From Kluyvera sp047971185 (GTDB lineage: Bacteria; Pseudomonadota; Gammaproteobacteria; Enterobacterales; Enterobacteriaceae), in contig NZ_JBKDZH010000018.1 of NCBI RefSeq assembly GCF_047971185.1, positions 62,001-126,000 of the forward strand: DNA of 64,000 nt, in the 5' to 3' direction. Position 1 is the stretch's first letter. The number at the start of each line of letters is the position of its first letter. The notes below the pieces were generated by a model, which was not told where the DNA came from, did not search any database, and worked only from the letters and a program-made list of their open reading frames with translations. Below, piece by piece: positions 18,121 through 25,241 of this stretch. Position numbers and translations under genes: made by a program.

Positions 18121-18148
18121 AAAGAGTCCATTATAATATGGACTCTTT
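18121..18148. terminator. ars operon terminator
   Basis: A perfect 10-bp stem AAAGAGTCCA / TGGACTCTTT with an 8-nt AT loop, preceded by A-rich and followed by T-rich sequence, 61 bp after the arsC stop. It could work on both strands, which also protects the ars genes from read-in from the right. Confidence 0.75.
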
Positions 18149-18169
18149 CTCTGAAGCCTCGTTAATTCT

Positions 18170-18193
18170 GTCCAACTTTTGGGGGGCTGTGCA
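18170..18193 (-). repeat. Right terminal inverted repeat (IR-R) of the IS/ars element
   Basis: Read on the minus strand it begins TGCACAGCCCCCC and ends AGTTGGAC, 18 of 24 matching the left repeat. It lies 3 kb beyond the transposase gene, on the far side of the ars operon. GAA follows at 18194-18196, the second copy of the proposed target duplication. Confidence 0.75.
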
Positions 18194-18209
18194 GAATGAG
18201 GCCGCCTCT

Positions 18210-18422
18210 ATGCATGAACACCATAAGGGTAGCCTCTTACTTGTTGAAAATCAACACAGGAGGCGAGGGATGCCGCAAAAATCTATGTTGTATAGTTTAA
18301 TAGTGAAATGTCTCACTATTCTATTATTTACCTGGATGGTTCGTGATTCATTATGTGAATTGCATATTAAGCAAGGTCGTACTGAATTAGCGGCATCTTT
18401 AGCCTGCGATATTAAACAGTAA
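18210..18422 (+). other. mok-type reading frame overlapping hok
   Basis: From ATG 18210 the same frame as hok runs through MHEHHKGSLLLVENQHRRRG into the Hok start. In hok/sok systems the mok frame overlaps hok, and its translation is needed for hok translation. It is the step blocked by Sok antisense RNA. The layout here fits that role. The upstream extension to 18138 reads through the IS end and is not native. Confidence 0.6.
18270..18422 (+). CDS. hokA: Hok/Gef-family small membrane toxin (HokA-like)
   Basis: 50 residues: MPQKS start, one membrane helix (SLIVKCLTILLFTWMV), then the conserved RDSLCELHIKQGRTELAASLAC tail with the two family Cys. Hok proteins depolarise the inner membrane. 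They are kept silent by a Sok antisense RNA that blocks mok translation. An AGGAGGCGAGGG ribosome-binding region precedes the ATG. The position between glyS and cspA matches hokA of E. coli K-12. The coding part is intact, but its promoter and 5' leader are separated by the IS/ars element, so it is probably not transcribed normally. Confidence 0.9.
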   Translation: MPQKSMLYSLIVKCLTILLFTWMVRDSLCELHIKQGRTELAASLACDIKQ

Positions 18423-18428
18423 GGGCTG

Positions 18429-18452
18429 ATGGCGGGGCATCGTCCCCGCCAT
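18429..18452 (+). terminator. 3' hairpin of the hok mRNA
   Basis: A perfect 9-bp stem ATGGCGGGG / CCCCGCCAT with a 6-nt loop, 7 bp after the hok stop. It is a stable 3' structure, as expected for long-lived hok mRNAs. No T tract follows, so it may be structural rather than a terminator. Confidence 0.5.
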
Positions 18453-18506
18453 TCTGACGGCGTGATGCATTCTCTTTGCACCCAATTAGATTGATCTCAA
18501 TAATAT

Positions 18507-18535
18507 AAAAGCCTCCTGTCTACGGAGGCTTTTTT
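18507..18535. terminator. Intrinsic terminator upstream of the ABC-F gene
   Basis: A stem AAAAGCCTCC / GGAGGCTTTT with a short loop and six or more T residues. It lies about 85 bp after the hok stop and isolates the hok locus from the next gene. The rest of 18453-18723 holds no clear gene. Confidence 0.8.
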
Positions 18536-18723
18536 CTTTACGTTTCGCGCGCTGCGTAAAAAATAGTCTTGAAACCCGCCGCACAATACGTTTATCCTTG
18601 TTGCGACGAATCCCTCGTCTCACTGAGGCACACTGAAAATGGACAAACACACCTGCTGAATTCGAATCCTTGCCGGGCACATGCCGCGGGCAGGGGAGTT
18701 ATTGATTTCACTCAGGAGTGCTT

Positions 18724-20343
18724 ATGGCCCATTGTGCGCAATCCCCCTCTTTTATTTTGCATCAGGTCACCTGTCAGTTTGCGACGGGCGATACCCTTTT
18801 TGGCCCGCTGAATCTGTCGCTGGAGAGGTCGTTATGCGGCCTTGTCGGTCGCAACGGCGTAGGGAAAACCCGGCTACTGCGTCTGCTGGCGGGTAAAGAT
18901 GTTCCCTCTGACGGGCATATTGAATCTCTTACTTCGTGGGCCTATGTGGCGCAGCAGCATACGGTCTCCCCTGAAATGACGCTGTCCACCCTGCTCGGCT
19001 ACGACACGCACTTTGCGGCGCTGCAGCGCATGGCGAGCGGCAATGGGCTGGCGGAGGATGTTGAGACGCTTGACGGTTATTGGGATCTGCCAGAGCGTCT
19101 GAATACCGCGTTTCTGGCGGCGGGGCTGGGGGTGTTTGACCCAAACCGCCCCGCGATTTCCCTGAGCGGCGGCGAGCGGGTGAAGGCGCTGCTCTGTGCG
19201 GCGTTTACCTCCGGCGCGGATTATCTGTTGCTTGATGAACCGACCAACCATCTTGACCGTCCCGGGCGTGAATGGCTCTATCACCAGCTTGATGAGTGGC
19301 GAGGTGGCGCGCTTATTGCCAGCCACGATCGTGAACTCCTGGCGCGAATGCCGCGCATCCTGGAACTGACGGCGTCGGCGCTACGCAGCTACGGTGGCAG
19401 CTACGCGGATTACCAGCAGCAGCGCGATACTGAACGCGCGGCGGCGCGAGCGGCGCTGGAGCATGCCGCCACTGAACGGCGTCGCGTTCGGGCGCGTCTG
19501 CAAAAGGAACACGATGATTGCCAGAGGCGCTCGGCTAAAACCCTGCGCACTGTCGATAGCCTGAATATCGCCTCCTTTGAGCGCGTAAAATACAAGGGAG
19601 CGGCGCGCGAGCGGCCGGGGACGCTGCTCAATCAGCATCGGCAGCAAAACGCGGCGCTGAGTCAGGCGGTAACGCAGGCGCGGGAGCGTGTGGAAGAAGA
19701 CGCGCCGGTCATGTTTACCCTGCCTGGCAGCCAGGTGGCGGCGGGCAAACAGGTGCTGGTCCTGGACGCGCTGCGCTTCGCCCATTCCTCGACGCCTGCG
19801 CTTAACTGGCGGCTGGACGGCCCGATGCGTGTCGCGCTGCGCGGCCCGAACGGCTGTGGCAAAACCACGTTGCTGAAAACGCTGATGGGGCTGGAAACGC
19901 CGCTCGGTGGGAGCTGTCAGGTGTCGGTTAGCGCGGCATGGTTGGATCAACACCTCACTCAGCTGGACCTGTCACGCTCGGTGATAGAACATCTACGCGC
20001 GGGAGAAACGCCGTTAGCGGAAGGCGCACTGCGTACCCGTCTGGCACAGCTGCAGCTCGGCGCGGAGAAAGTTAATCTACCGCTGGCAATGTTGAGCGGT
20101 GGGGAACGCTTAAAGGCAGCGCTGGCCTGCGTTTTGTGGCGTCGGGAGGCGACGCAGCTTTTATTGCTGGATGAGCCCACCAACCATCTCGATCTGACAT
20201 CGGTTCAGGCGATTGAAGCCGCGCTAGCGGGGTTTCCCGGGGCGATGATTGTGGTGTCGCACGATGAGGCGTTTTTGCAGGGGCTGAAGCTGACGCACAG
20301 CCTGACATGGCAAGAGAGCGGTTGGGTTTTTACGGCGTTATAA
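18724..20343 (+). CDS. ABC-F family ATPase, uncharacterised
   Basis: 539 residues from ATG 18724 (AGGAG 5 bp upstream). A GTG start at 18718 would overlap the ribosome-binding site. Two ABC domains joined by a charged linker, with no membrane segment: first Walker A GRNGVGKT (residues 42-49), signature LSGGERVKAL and Walker B LLLDEPTNHLD; second Walker A GPNGCGKT, signature LSGGERLKAA and Walker B LLLDEPTNHLD. The linker is Arg/Gln-rich (RRRVRARLQKEHDDC). This is the ABC-F design of ribosome-acting translation factors (Uup, EttA, antibiotic-resistance types). It is not one of the four standard E. coli members as far as I recognise. Partner and role are unknown. Convergent with cspA. Confidence 0.85.
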   Translation: MAHCAQSPSFILHQVTCQFATGDTLFGPLNLSLERSLCGLVGRNGVGKTRLLRLLAGKDVPSDGHIESLTSWAYVAQQHTVSPEMTLSTLLGYDTHFAALQRMASGNGLAEDVETLDGYWDLPERLNTAFLAAGLGVFDPNRPAISLSGGERVKALLCAAFTSGADYLLLDEPTNHLDRPGREWLYHQLDEWRGGALIASHDRELLARMPRILELTASALRSYGGSYADYQQQRDTERAAARAALEHAATERRRVRARLQKEHDDCQRRSAKTLRTVDSLNIASFERVKYKGAARERPGTLLNQHRQQNAALSQAVTQARERVEEDAPVMFTLPGSQVAAGKQVLVLDALRFAHSSTPALNWRLDGPMRVALRGPNGCGKTTLLKTLMGLETPLGGSCQVSVSAAWLDQHLTQLDLSRSVIEHLRAGETPLAEGALRTRLAQLQLGAEKVNLPLAMLSGGERLKAALACVLWRREATQLLLLDEPTNHLDLTSVQAIEAALAGFPGAMIVVSHDEAFLQGLKLTHSLTWQESGWVFTAL

Positions 20344-20344
20344 A

Positions 20345-20376
20345 TAAAAAAATCCCCGCCATAAGGCAGGGATTTC
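20345..20376. terminator. Bidirectional terminator between the ABC-F gene and cspA
   Basis: A stem AATCCCCGCC / GGCAGGGATT (one G-T-type mismatch) with an ATAA loop, an A run on the left and T on the right. It lies between the convergent stops and is strongest for cspA on the minus strand. Confidence 0.8.
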
Positions 20377-20396
20377 GTATTCTTAGCGGCGTGAAC

Positions 20397-20609
20397 TTAC
20401 AGAGAAGTTACGTTGCCAGCTGCCGGGCCTTTAGCGCCGTTTTCGATGGTGAAGGAAACTTTCTGACCTTCGTCCAGGGATTTGTAGCCATCGTTCTGGA
20501 TAGCAGAGAAGTGTACGAACACGTCTTTAGAACCATCGTCAGGAGTGATGAAGCCGAAACCTTTGTCAGCGTTGAACCATTTTACGATACCATTCATTTT
20601 AACGGACAT
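20397..20609 (-). CDS. cspA: Major cold-shock protein CspA
   Basis: 70 residues, near-identical to E. coli CspA. One OB-fold cold-shock domain with RNP1 (KGFGFI, residues 16-21) and RNP2 (VFVHF, 30-34). It binds single-stranded RNA and DNA and acts as an RNA chaperone after temperature drop. The leader and cold box upstream support cspA rather than one of its paralogues, as does the location downstream of a hokA-type locus. Confidence 0.95.
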   Translation of the reverse strand: MSVKMNGIVKWFNADKGFGFITPDDGSKDVFVHFSAIQNDGYKSLDEGQKVSFTIENGAKGPAAGNVTSL

Positions 20610-20764
20610 AGAAATTAACTTTAAAAATTAATTGAGCCTTACGGCGATATGGCATGCTTTACAGAATTTAAAGCGTAAAGGAAATGTCGCTACGAGGGGT
20701 ACCAATGGATAACCTTGAAGGGAACTGCTTTACTCAACTGCTTTGTGGTCTGTATGTCAAACCG
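20610..20764 (-). promoter_or_regulatory. cspA 5' untranslated leader with cold box
   Basis: The mRNA would start near 20764 with CGGTTTGACATACAGACCAC, which matches the E. coli cspA cold box (TGACGTACAGACC). About 155 nt of structured leader follow, including GATATGGC-type sequence mirrored at 20645-20655. In E. coli this leader is a thermosensor that refolds in the cold to expose the ribosome-binding site. The start point is inferred by similarity. Confidence 0.8.
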
Positions 20765-20919
20765 TGGAGGCATTAACGCATACTTCTGACCTCAAAAGCA
20801 AACGTTATCTGTCTATGTTTTTCAACGAAGCGGGAACAATAGCCGATACAAATGACGCTAATGTACTGATAAATAGGTAGACTTAAGGTCTGTTGGTGTT
20901 TTGTAAAAAAGCGTCATGA

Positions 20920-20949
20920 AACCCCGGCAGCCTGACTGCCGGGGCAAAA
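20920..20949 (-). terminator. Terminator of the MFS transporter gene
   Basis: A perfect 9-bp stem CCCCGGCAG / CTGCCGGGG with a 5-nt loop, and on the minus strand a following TTT-rich tract. It starts just beyond the stop codon at 20951. The stretch 20765-20919 holds the cspA promoter and nothing else recognised. Confidence 0.8.
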
Positions 20950-20950
20950 A

Positions 20951-22324
20951 TTAGACTTTTTGCGCAGATTCCGGCAGCGACGCCGGGTCGCTGTTGCCTT
21001 GATTCTGCTGACGTTTACCGGCCGCGTACTTGATCATCAGCGCAATCGCGGACAGCACCGCCGGAATGGCCAGCAGGGCGAAGATGGTTTTAAACGACAG
21101 CTCCGCCTGCATCAGGAAGGCACCGCTGAAGGCACCGAGAATGCCCCCGAAGCGGCCCAGACCCAGCATCCAGGCGACGCCGGTGGCGCGCCCCTGAGTT
21201 GGGTAAAATCCGGCGGCCAGCGCGGGCATCGAAGACTGCGCGCCGTTCATGATGGTGCCGGCGATAAACACCATCACGCCCATCAGCACCAGGCTATGGG
21301 TTGAGAATCCCACCAGGCAGACAAAGACGCCGGTCAGCAGATAGCCTACCGCCACCACCTTGTTTGGATTCATCTTGTCCATCAGCGCACCCAGCACCAG
21401 TACGCCAATACCGCCGCCCAGCGGGAACAGGGCAGTGATTACCGAAGCCTGGCTGAGGGTTGCGCCGGTTTCGCGGATCAGCAGCGGCAGCCAGCTGGTC
21501 AGCAGATAGAAAATCAGCAGCCCCATAAAGTAGGTCAGACACAGCATCACGGTACCCACAAGGTAGCGCGGGGAGAAAATCACGCCCAGCGCGGACTTTT
21601 CTTTCACCTGGCCGGCCTCCTGCAATACGAAATGCGTGTTGTCAGGCAGTGGCGCGATACGGCGCAGAATGCGGGCAATGTGCTGCTGAGGCTGATTTTT
21701 TACCGCCAGATAACGCGCGGATTCCGGCAGCAGGAAAATCAGCGCGACGGCCAGCGCCAGCGGCATCACGCCGCCGAGAATCAGCACGCTCTGCCAGCCA
21801 TAGTGCGGGATCATCCAGGCAGAGATGAAGCCGCCCATTGACGAACCAATCGGGAAACCGACGAACATCAGGTTGACCAGCAGCGCGCGGCGGCGTTCCG
21901 GCGCATATTCGCTCATCAGCGTCGCGGCGTTAGGCATCGCCGCGCCCAGCCCCAGGCCGGTTAAAAAGCGCAGCACGGTCAGCTGAGTCAGCGAAGTGGC
22001 GAAAGCGGTAATCAAACTGAAACCGCCAAAGACCAGAATGGACAGCACCAGCACCTTCTTGCGGCCGATGCGGTCAGCCATGGGGCCAGCGGTTAATGCG
22101 CCCACGGCCAGACCGACCAGCGCGGCGCTCATCACCGGGCCGAGATCGGACTTTTGTACGCCCCATTCCTGCACCAGGTCAGAGGCAATAAAACCAATAA
22201 TGGCGGTATCAAATCCATCCATTGCGACGGTCACAAAGCACAGCACCAGAATCATCCACTGGTACTTTGAGAAAGGATGGCGGTTGATAAAAGCCTGAAT
22301 ATCCGTTGTTGTCTGTGTTGTCAT
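20951..22324 (-). CDS. Aromatic acid:H+ symporter (AAHS) family MFS transporter, PcaK-like
   Basis: 457 residues with 12 predicted membrane helices. The AAHS motif DGFDTAIIGF in helix 1 and the MFS loop motif GPMADRIGRKK are clear, and the loop 8-9 equivalent GALMDKMNPNK is present. Members such as PcaK, BenK and MhpT import 4-hydroxybenzoate, benzoate or phenylpropionates with protons. No aromatic-degradation genes lie nearby, so the substrate cannot be named. It is single and divergent from yiaF. Confidence 0.85.
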   Translation of the reverse strand: MTTQTTTDIQAFINRHPFSKYQWMILVLCFVTVAMDGFDTAIIGFIASDLVQEWGVQKSDLGPVMSAALVGLAVGALTAGPMADRIGRKKVLVLSILVFGGFSLITAFATSLTQLTVLRFLTGLGLGAAMPNAATLMSEYAPERRRALLVNLMFVGFPIGSSMGGFISAWMIPHYGWQSVLILGGVMPLALAVALIFLLPESARYLAVKNQPQQHIARILRRIAPLPDNTHFVLQEAGQVKEKSALGVIFSPRYLVGTVMLCLTYFMGLLIFYLLTSWLPLLIRETGATLSQASVITALFPLGGGIGVLVLGALMDKMNPNKVVAVGYLLTGVFVCLVGFSTHSLVLMGVMVFIAGTIMNGAQSSMPALAAGFYPTQGRATGVAWMLGLGRFGGILGAFSGAFLMQAELSFKTIFALLAIPAVLSAIALMIKYAAGKRQQNQGNSDPASLPESAQKV

Positions 22325-22742
22325 GCGGTAATTCCTGCTAAGCGTTGTAAGAGAGCGGGCTTTATCCTCTTGTCTCTCCCACGGGTAGTGAGGTGTTTGG
22401 GCGATTATCGAACGTATTGTCGTTAATCGTTCATTTAATCAAATCACTTACCGGGTCTTCCCACAACGTGCCGCCGGGCGGAAGTGTGCGATTATCGTTC
22501 CCTGCGCCTGGCGGGAATCGCAATTATTGTAAAAAATTGCTGAATATCATTAGGTTAACTTTATTCCTTGCCTGTGATTTCATTGCTATAAATGTGATGG
22601 ATGCAACAGCTTATTAACATTTCCAGTCAACCGCAGCGGAACGTATGAAAAAGGTATCTTGCGGCGCGGCTCTGGACTATCCTTGACACCGTCAGGCACG
22701 TGTGTGCCGGTTTGCGCTTTTTTTGGTTGAAGGAGTAAGAAA
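22325..22742. other. Intergenic region between the AAHS transporter and yiaF
   Basis: 418 bp holding the divergent promoters of both genes. I see no RNA gene, repeat or clear operator. AAGGAG at 22731-22736 is the yiaF ribosome-binding site. Confidence 0.5.
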
Positions 22743-23453
22743 ATGGCGACAGGAAAGTCCTGCTCTCGCTGGTTTGCGCCTCTTGCGGCGTTATTGATGG
22801 TTGTTAGCCTGAGTGGGTGTTTTGATAAGGAAGGCGATCAGCGTAAAGCATTCGTCGATTTCCTGCAGAATACGGTAATGCGTGGCGGCGAACGCCTGCC
22901 GACGCTAACGGCTGACCAGAAAAAACAGTTCGGTCCGTTTGTTTCCGACTACGCCGTCATTTATGGCTATTCACAGCAGGTGAGCCAGGCGATGGACGCG
23001 GGTCTGCGTCCGGTTGTTGATAGCGTGAACGCCATTCGCGTACCGCAGGATTACATGACCCAGCGCGAGCCGCTGCGTCAGGCGAATGGTTCGCTGGGCG
23101 TATTGAGCCAGCAGCTGCAAAACGCCAAAATGCAGGCCGATGCCGCGCACGGTGCGCTGAAGCAGGCCGACGATCTGAAGCCGGTCTTCGATCAGGTCTA
23201 CAGCAAAGTGGTTACCACCCCGGCGCAAGCGCTGGAGCCGCTGATCCCCGCCGCCCAGGTCTTCACCCAGCAGCTGGTGCAGGTCGGCGACTTTGTTGCT
23301 CAGCAGGGTACGCAGGTGAGCTTTGTGGCGAACGGTATTCAGTTCCCGACCTCGCAGCAGGCTAGCCAGTATAACGCGCTGATTGGCCCGCTCGCGGCAC
23401 AGCATCAGGCCTTTAGCCAGGCGTGGACTGCGGCGGTTAACGCCACCAAATAA
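22743..23453 (+). CDS. yiaF: DUF3053 lipoprotein YiaF
   Basis: 236 residues, the same length as E. coli YiaF and highly similar. The lipobox LSGC places Cys26 after a signal peptide, so it is a lipid-anchored envelope protein. The mature part is largely helical (long Gln/Ala-rich segments such as SLGVLSQQLQNAKMQADAAH). The function is unknown. It has its own promoter and terminator. Confidence 0.93.
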   Translation: MATGKSCSRWFAPLAALLMVVSLSGCFDKEGDQRKAFVDFLQNTVMRGGERLPTLTADQKKQFGPFVSDYAVIYGYSQQVSQAMDAGLRPVVDSVNAIRVPQDYMTQREPLRQANGSLGVLSQQLQNAKMQADAAHGALKQADDLKPVFDQVYSKVVTTPAQALEPLIPAAQVFTQQLVQVGDFVAQQGTQVSFVANGIQFPTSQQASQYNALIGPLAAQHQAFSQAWTAAVNATK

Positions 23454-23470
23454 CGTTTTTAACGGACTTC

Positions 23471-23506
23471 AGGCCCTTCATATCCGCTGGTATGAGGGGC
23501 TTTTTA
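23471..23506 (+). terminator. yiaF terminator
   Basis: A stem AGGCCCTTCATA / TATGAGGGGCTT with an 8-nt loop and a TTTTTA tail, 17 bp after the yiaF stop. Confidence 0.8.
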
Positions 23507-23680
23507 TTGCCTCCGGCATGAAACGGGTTTGCATCAGCTGACGGTTTGTACCTATTTTCCTCCCGCTATTCCATTCTCTATTTCGCATTGCTATAACCCA
23601 TTTACGCATGATGTTTATTGTCGATTTATCTATTCATTAATTATTTGCTGATTATTCTATTAATTAATTCCTGATGTGAA

Positions 23681-23708
23681 TGATGTCGGATAAATAACAT
23701 CTGACATC
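23681..23708. promoter_or_regulatory. Inverted repeat upstream of the GH4 gene, candidate operator
   Basis: TGATGTCGGAT-N7-ATCTGACATC, a near-perfect dyad ending 29 bp before the GH4 start codon. It is a plausible binding site for the RpiR-type regulator at the other end of the cluster. No functional proof. The remaining bases from 23509 are AT-rich promoter sequence. Confidence 0.5.
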
Positions 23709-23737
23709 GCCGGGAATGGAATAGCATTGGAGCCTTT

Positions 23738-25117
23738 ATGAAATTAACCGTAATCGGTGGCGGCGGCGTCAGATCGATATTTCTGGCCAAATCGCTGGCA
23801 TGGAATGCGCATCGCATTAATCTGACTGAAGTCGTGTTTCTGGATAATTCAGCAGAAAATCTGGCGACCTTTGGTGAAATCGCCCGACATGTCTTTCAGT
23901 CGATTCGCCCGGATATTCAATTTTCGCTCAGCGAAGACCCGCAAAGCGCAATCAGAAACGCGAATTATATTATTACCACATTGCGTGTGGGCGGCGATGA
24001 AAGCCGGGTGCGGGATGAACGCATTGCCTTGTCGCATAATACGTTAGGCCAGGAGACAACGGGGGCGGCGGGTTTTGCCATGGCGCTGCGCTCCATCCCC
24101 GCGATTCTGGACTATTGCCGGATGATTGAAGAACTGGCGGTGCCAGACGCCATTCTCTTTAACTTCACCAATCCCTCAGGCATGGTGACGGAAGCGATTA
24201 TTAAGTCCGGTTTCAAACGTCGCGTATACGGTATTTGTGACGCGCCATCCGAACTTATTCGTGAACTGCCAGCCGTACTGGGCTGTGATGAATCCGCCCT
24301 GAAGGTTGAATGCTATGGATTAAACCATTTCTCCTGGTTTAGCAATATCACGGTTGATGGCGTGCCCGTTTCGGCCGCGCTGGCAAAAAATGCGACGCTA
24401 TATGAAAAAACCACCATGCAGTATTTCTCTGCGGACCTGGTGGCGCAATGTGATAATCAGCTGCTGAATGAATATCTCTATTATTACTATTATCGCCAGG
24501 AAGCGCTTGACGCTATTCAGCAGGCGGCGGAAACCCGTGGCGAACAGATCGCGCGAATTAACCAGCAGATGCGCAAAGCGCTGCTGACGATTGACGTAAA
24601 GCAGCACCCGGAAGACGCGTTTGATATCTGGATGCAGCATTATCTGTGCCGTGAAAATAGCTATATGCAGAGTGAATCGCAGAAGGAGAAACCGCATCCG
24701 AGAGCGGCATTAACATTAACCCAGTTTATTGAAGAGCCGGATACCGGCGGCTATGCCGGCGTCGCGCTGGATATTCTGGAAGCCGTTAACAGCCAGCAGA
24801 CCAAGCGAATCGTGGTGTCGTTAACCAATAACGGCACGCTGGATTTTTTACGTCCCGATGATGTGATTGAAATCAGCTGCGATTTGAACAGCCAGGGGCT
24901 GACGCCGGTTAAACCAAGCGCGGTGCCGCAGGCGCAGAAGAATATGATTTCCTGCGTGAAGGAGTATGAGCGGCTGGCCGTTGAGGCCATTCTGACGCAA
25001 AACCGCGATGTGGCGGTTAAGGCTTTAATGGCTCACCCCTTAATTGGTTCATGGAGCCTCGCGACAAAACTGGTTCATGCCTATCTGGACGATCCTCAAT
25101 ATCGGCACTGGCAGTAA
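23738..25117 (+). CDS. Family 4 glycoside hydrolase (6-phospho-glycosidase)
   Basis: 459 residues. GH4 enzymes use NAD+, a divalent metal and a redox mechanism to cleave 6-phosphorylated alpha- or beta-glycosides. The N-terminal Rossmann motif VIGGGGVRSIFLAKSL, NFTNPSGMVTEA, the metal/NAD segment YGICDAPSEL and CYGLNHFSW are the family landmarks. The next gene is a PTS EIICB that would deliver a phosphorylated disaccharide, so a phospho-glucoside substrate is inferred. The exact sugar and anomer are not resolved. Confidence 0.85.
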   Translation: MKLTVIGGGGVRSIFLAKSLAWNAHRINLTEVVFLDNSAENLATFGEIARHVFQSIRPDIQFSLSEDPQSAIRNANYIITTLRVGGDESRVRDERIALSHNTLGQETTGAAGFAMALRSIPAILDYCRMIEELAVPDAILFNFTNPSGMVTEAIIKSGFKRRVYGICDAPSELIRELPAVLGCDESALKVECYGLNHFSWFSNITVDGVPVSAALAKNATLYEKTTMQYFSADLVAQCDNQLLNEYLYYYYYRQEALDAIQQAAETRGEQIARINQQMRKALLTIDVKQHPEDAFDIWMQHYLCRENSYMQSESQKEKPHPRAALTLTQFIEEPDTGGYAGVALDILEAVNSQQTKRIVVSLTNNGTLDFLRPDDVIEISCDLNSQGLTPVKPSAVPQAQKNMISCVKEYERLAVEAILTQNRDVAVKALMAHPLIGSWSLATKLVHAYLDDPQYRHWQ

Positions 25118-25141
25118 GGAGGCCAGATTCAGATGTGGGTA

Positions 25142-25202
25142 GCCCGGTAGTCGGGAAAACCGTGTCGCCTCTGGCTGGCACGGTTTTCCGGCACTACCCG
25201 GG
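25142..25202. repeat. Long inverted repeat between GH4 and PTS genes
   Basis: CCCGGTAGTCGGGAAAACCG (from 25143) pairs with CGGTTTTCCGGCACTACCGG-like sequence ending at 25202, giving a stem of about 22 bp with a 14-nt loop. It resembles enterobacterial REP/BIME units. It sits inside the operon, where it may adjust relative expression of the two genes. Confidence 0.6.
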
Positions 25203-25241
25203 AGAGGATTCTGGGTTGACGACTGAGTTACAGGGATCGAA

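Larger units (their letters stand above)
13753..18193 (+). mobile_element. IS3-family (IS150-group) element with arsHRBC passenger operon
   Basis: 4441 bp. The left end (TGCACTGCACCCATTTAG...) and the inverted right end (TGCACAGCCCCCCAAAAG...) match at 18 of the first 24 positions, and both end in 5'-TG...CA-3'. GAA occurs directly outside both ends (13750-13752 and 18194-18196), consistent with the 3-4 bp target duplication of this group. Inside are orfA/orfB transposase genes, then arsH, arsR, arsB and arsC. No right inverted repeat lies directly behind orfB, where an ordinary IS150 would end. Joining the flanks restores a continuous hok-like locus. The boundary call is inferred from repeats and duplication. 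Confidence 0.75.

Noticed and set aside
18138..18422. A 94-residue open frame starting at 18138 that includes hok
   Set aside because: Its first part reads through the ars terminator and the IS right end. Family comparison supports hok at 18270, with mok at 18210.
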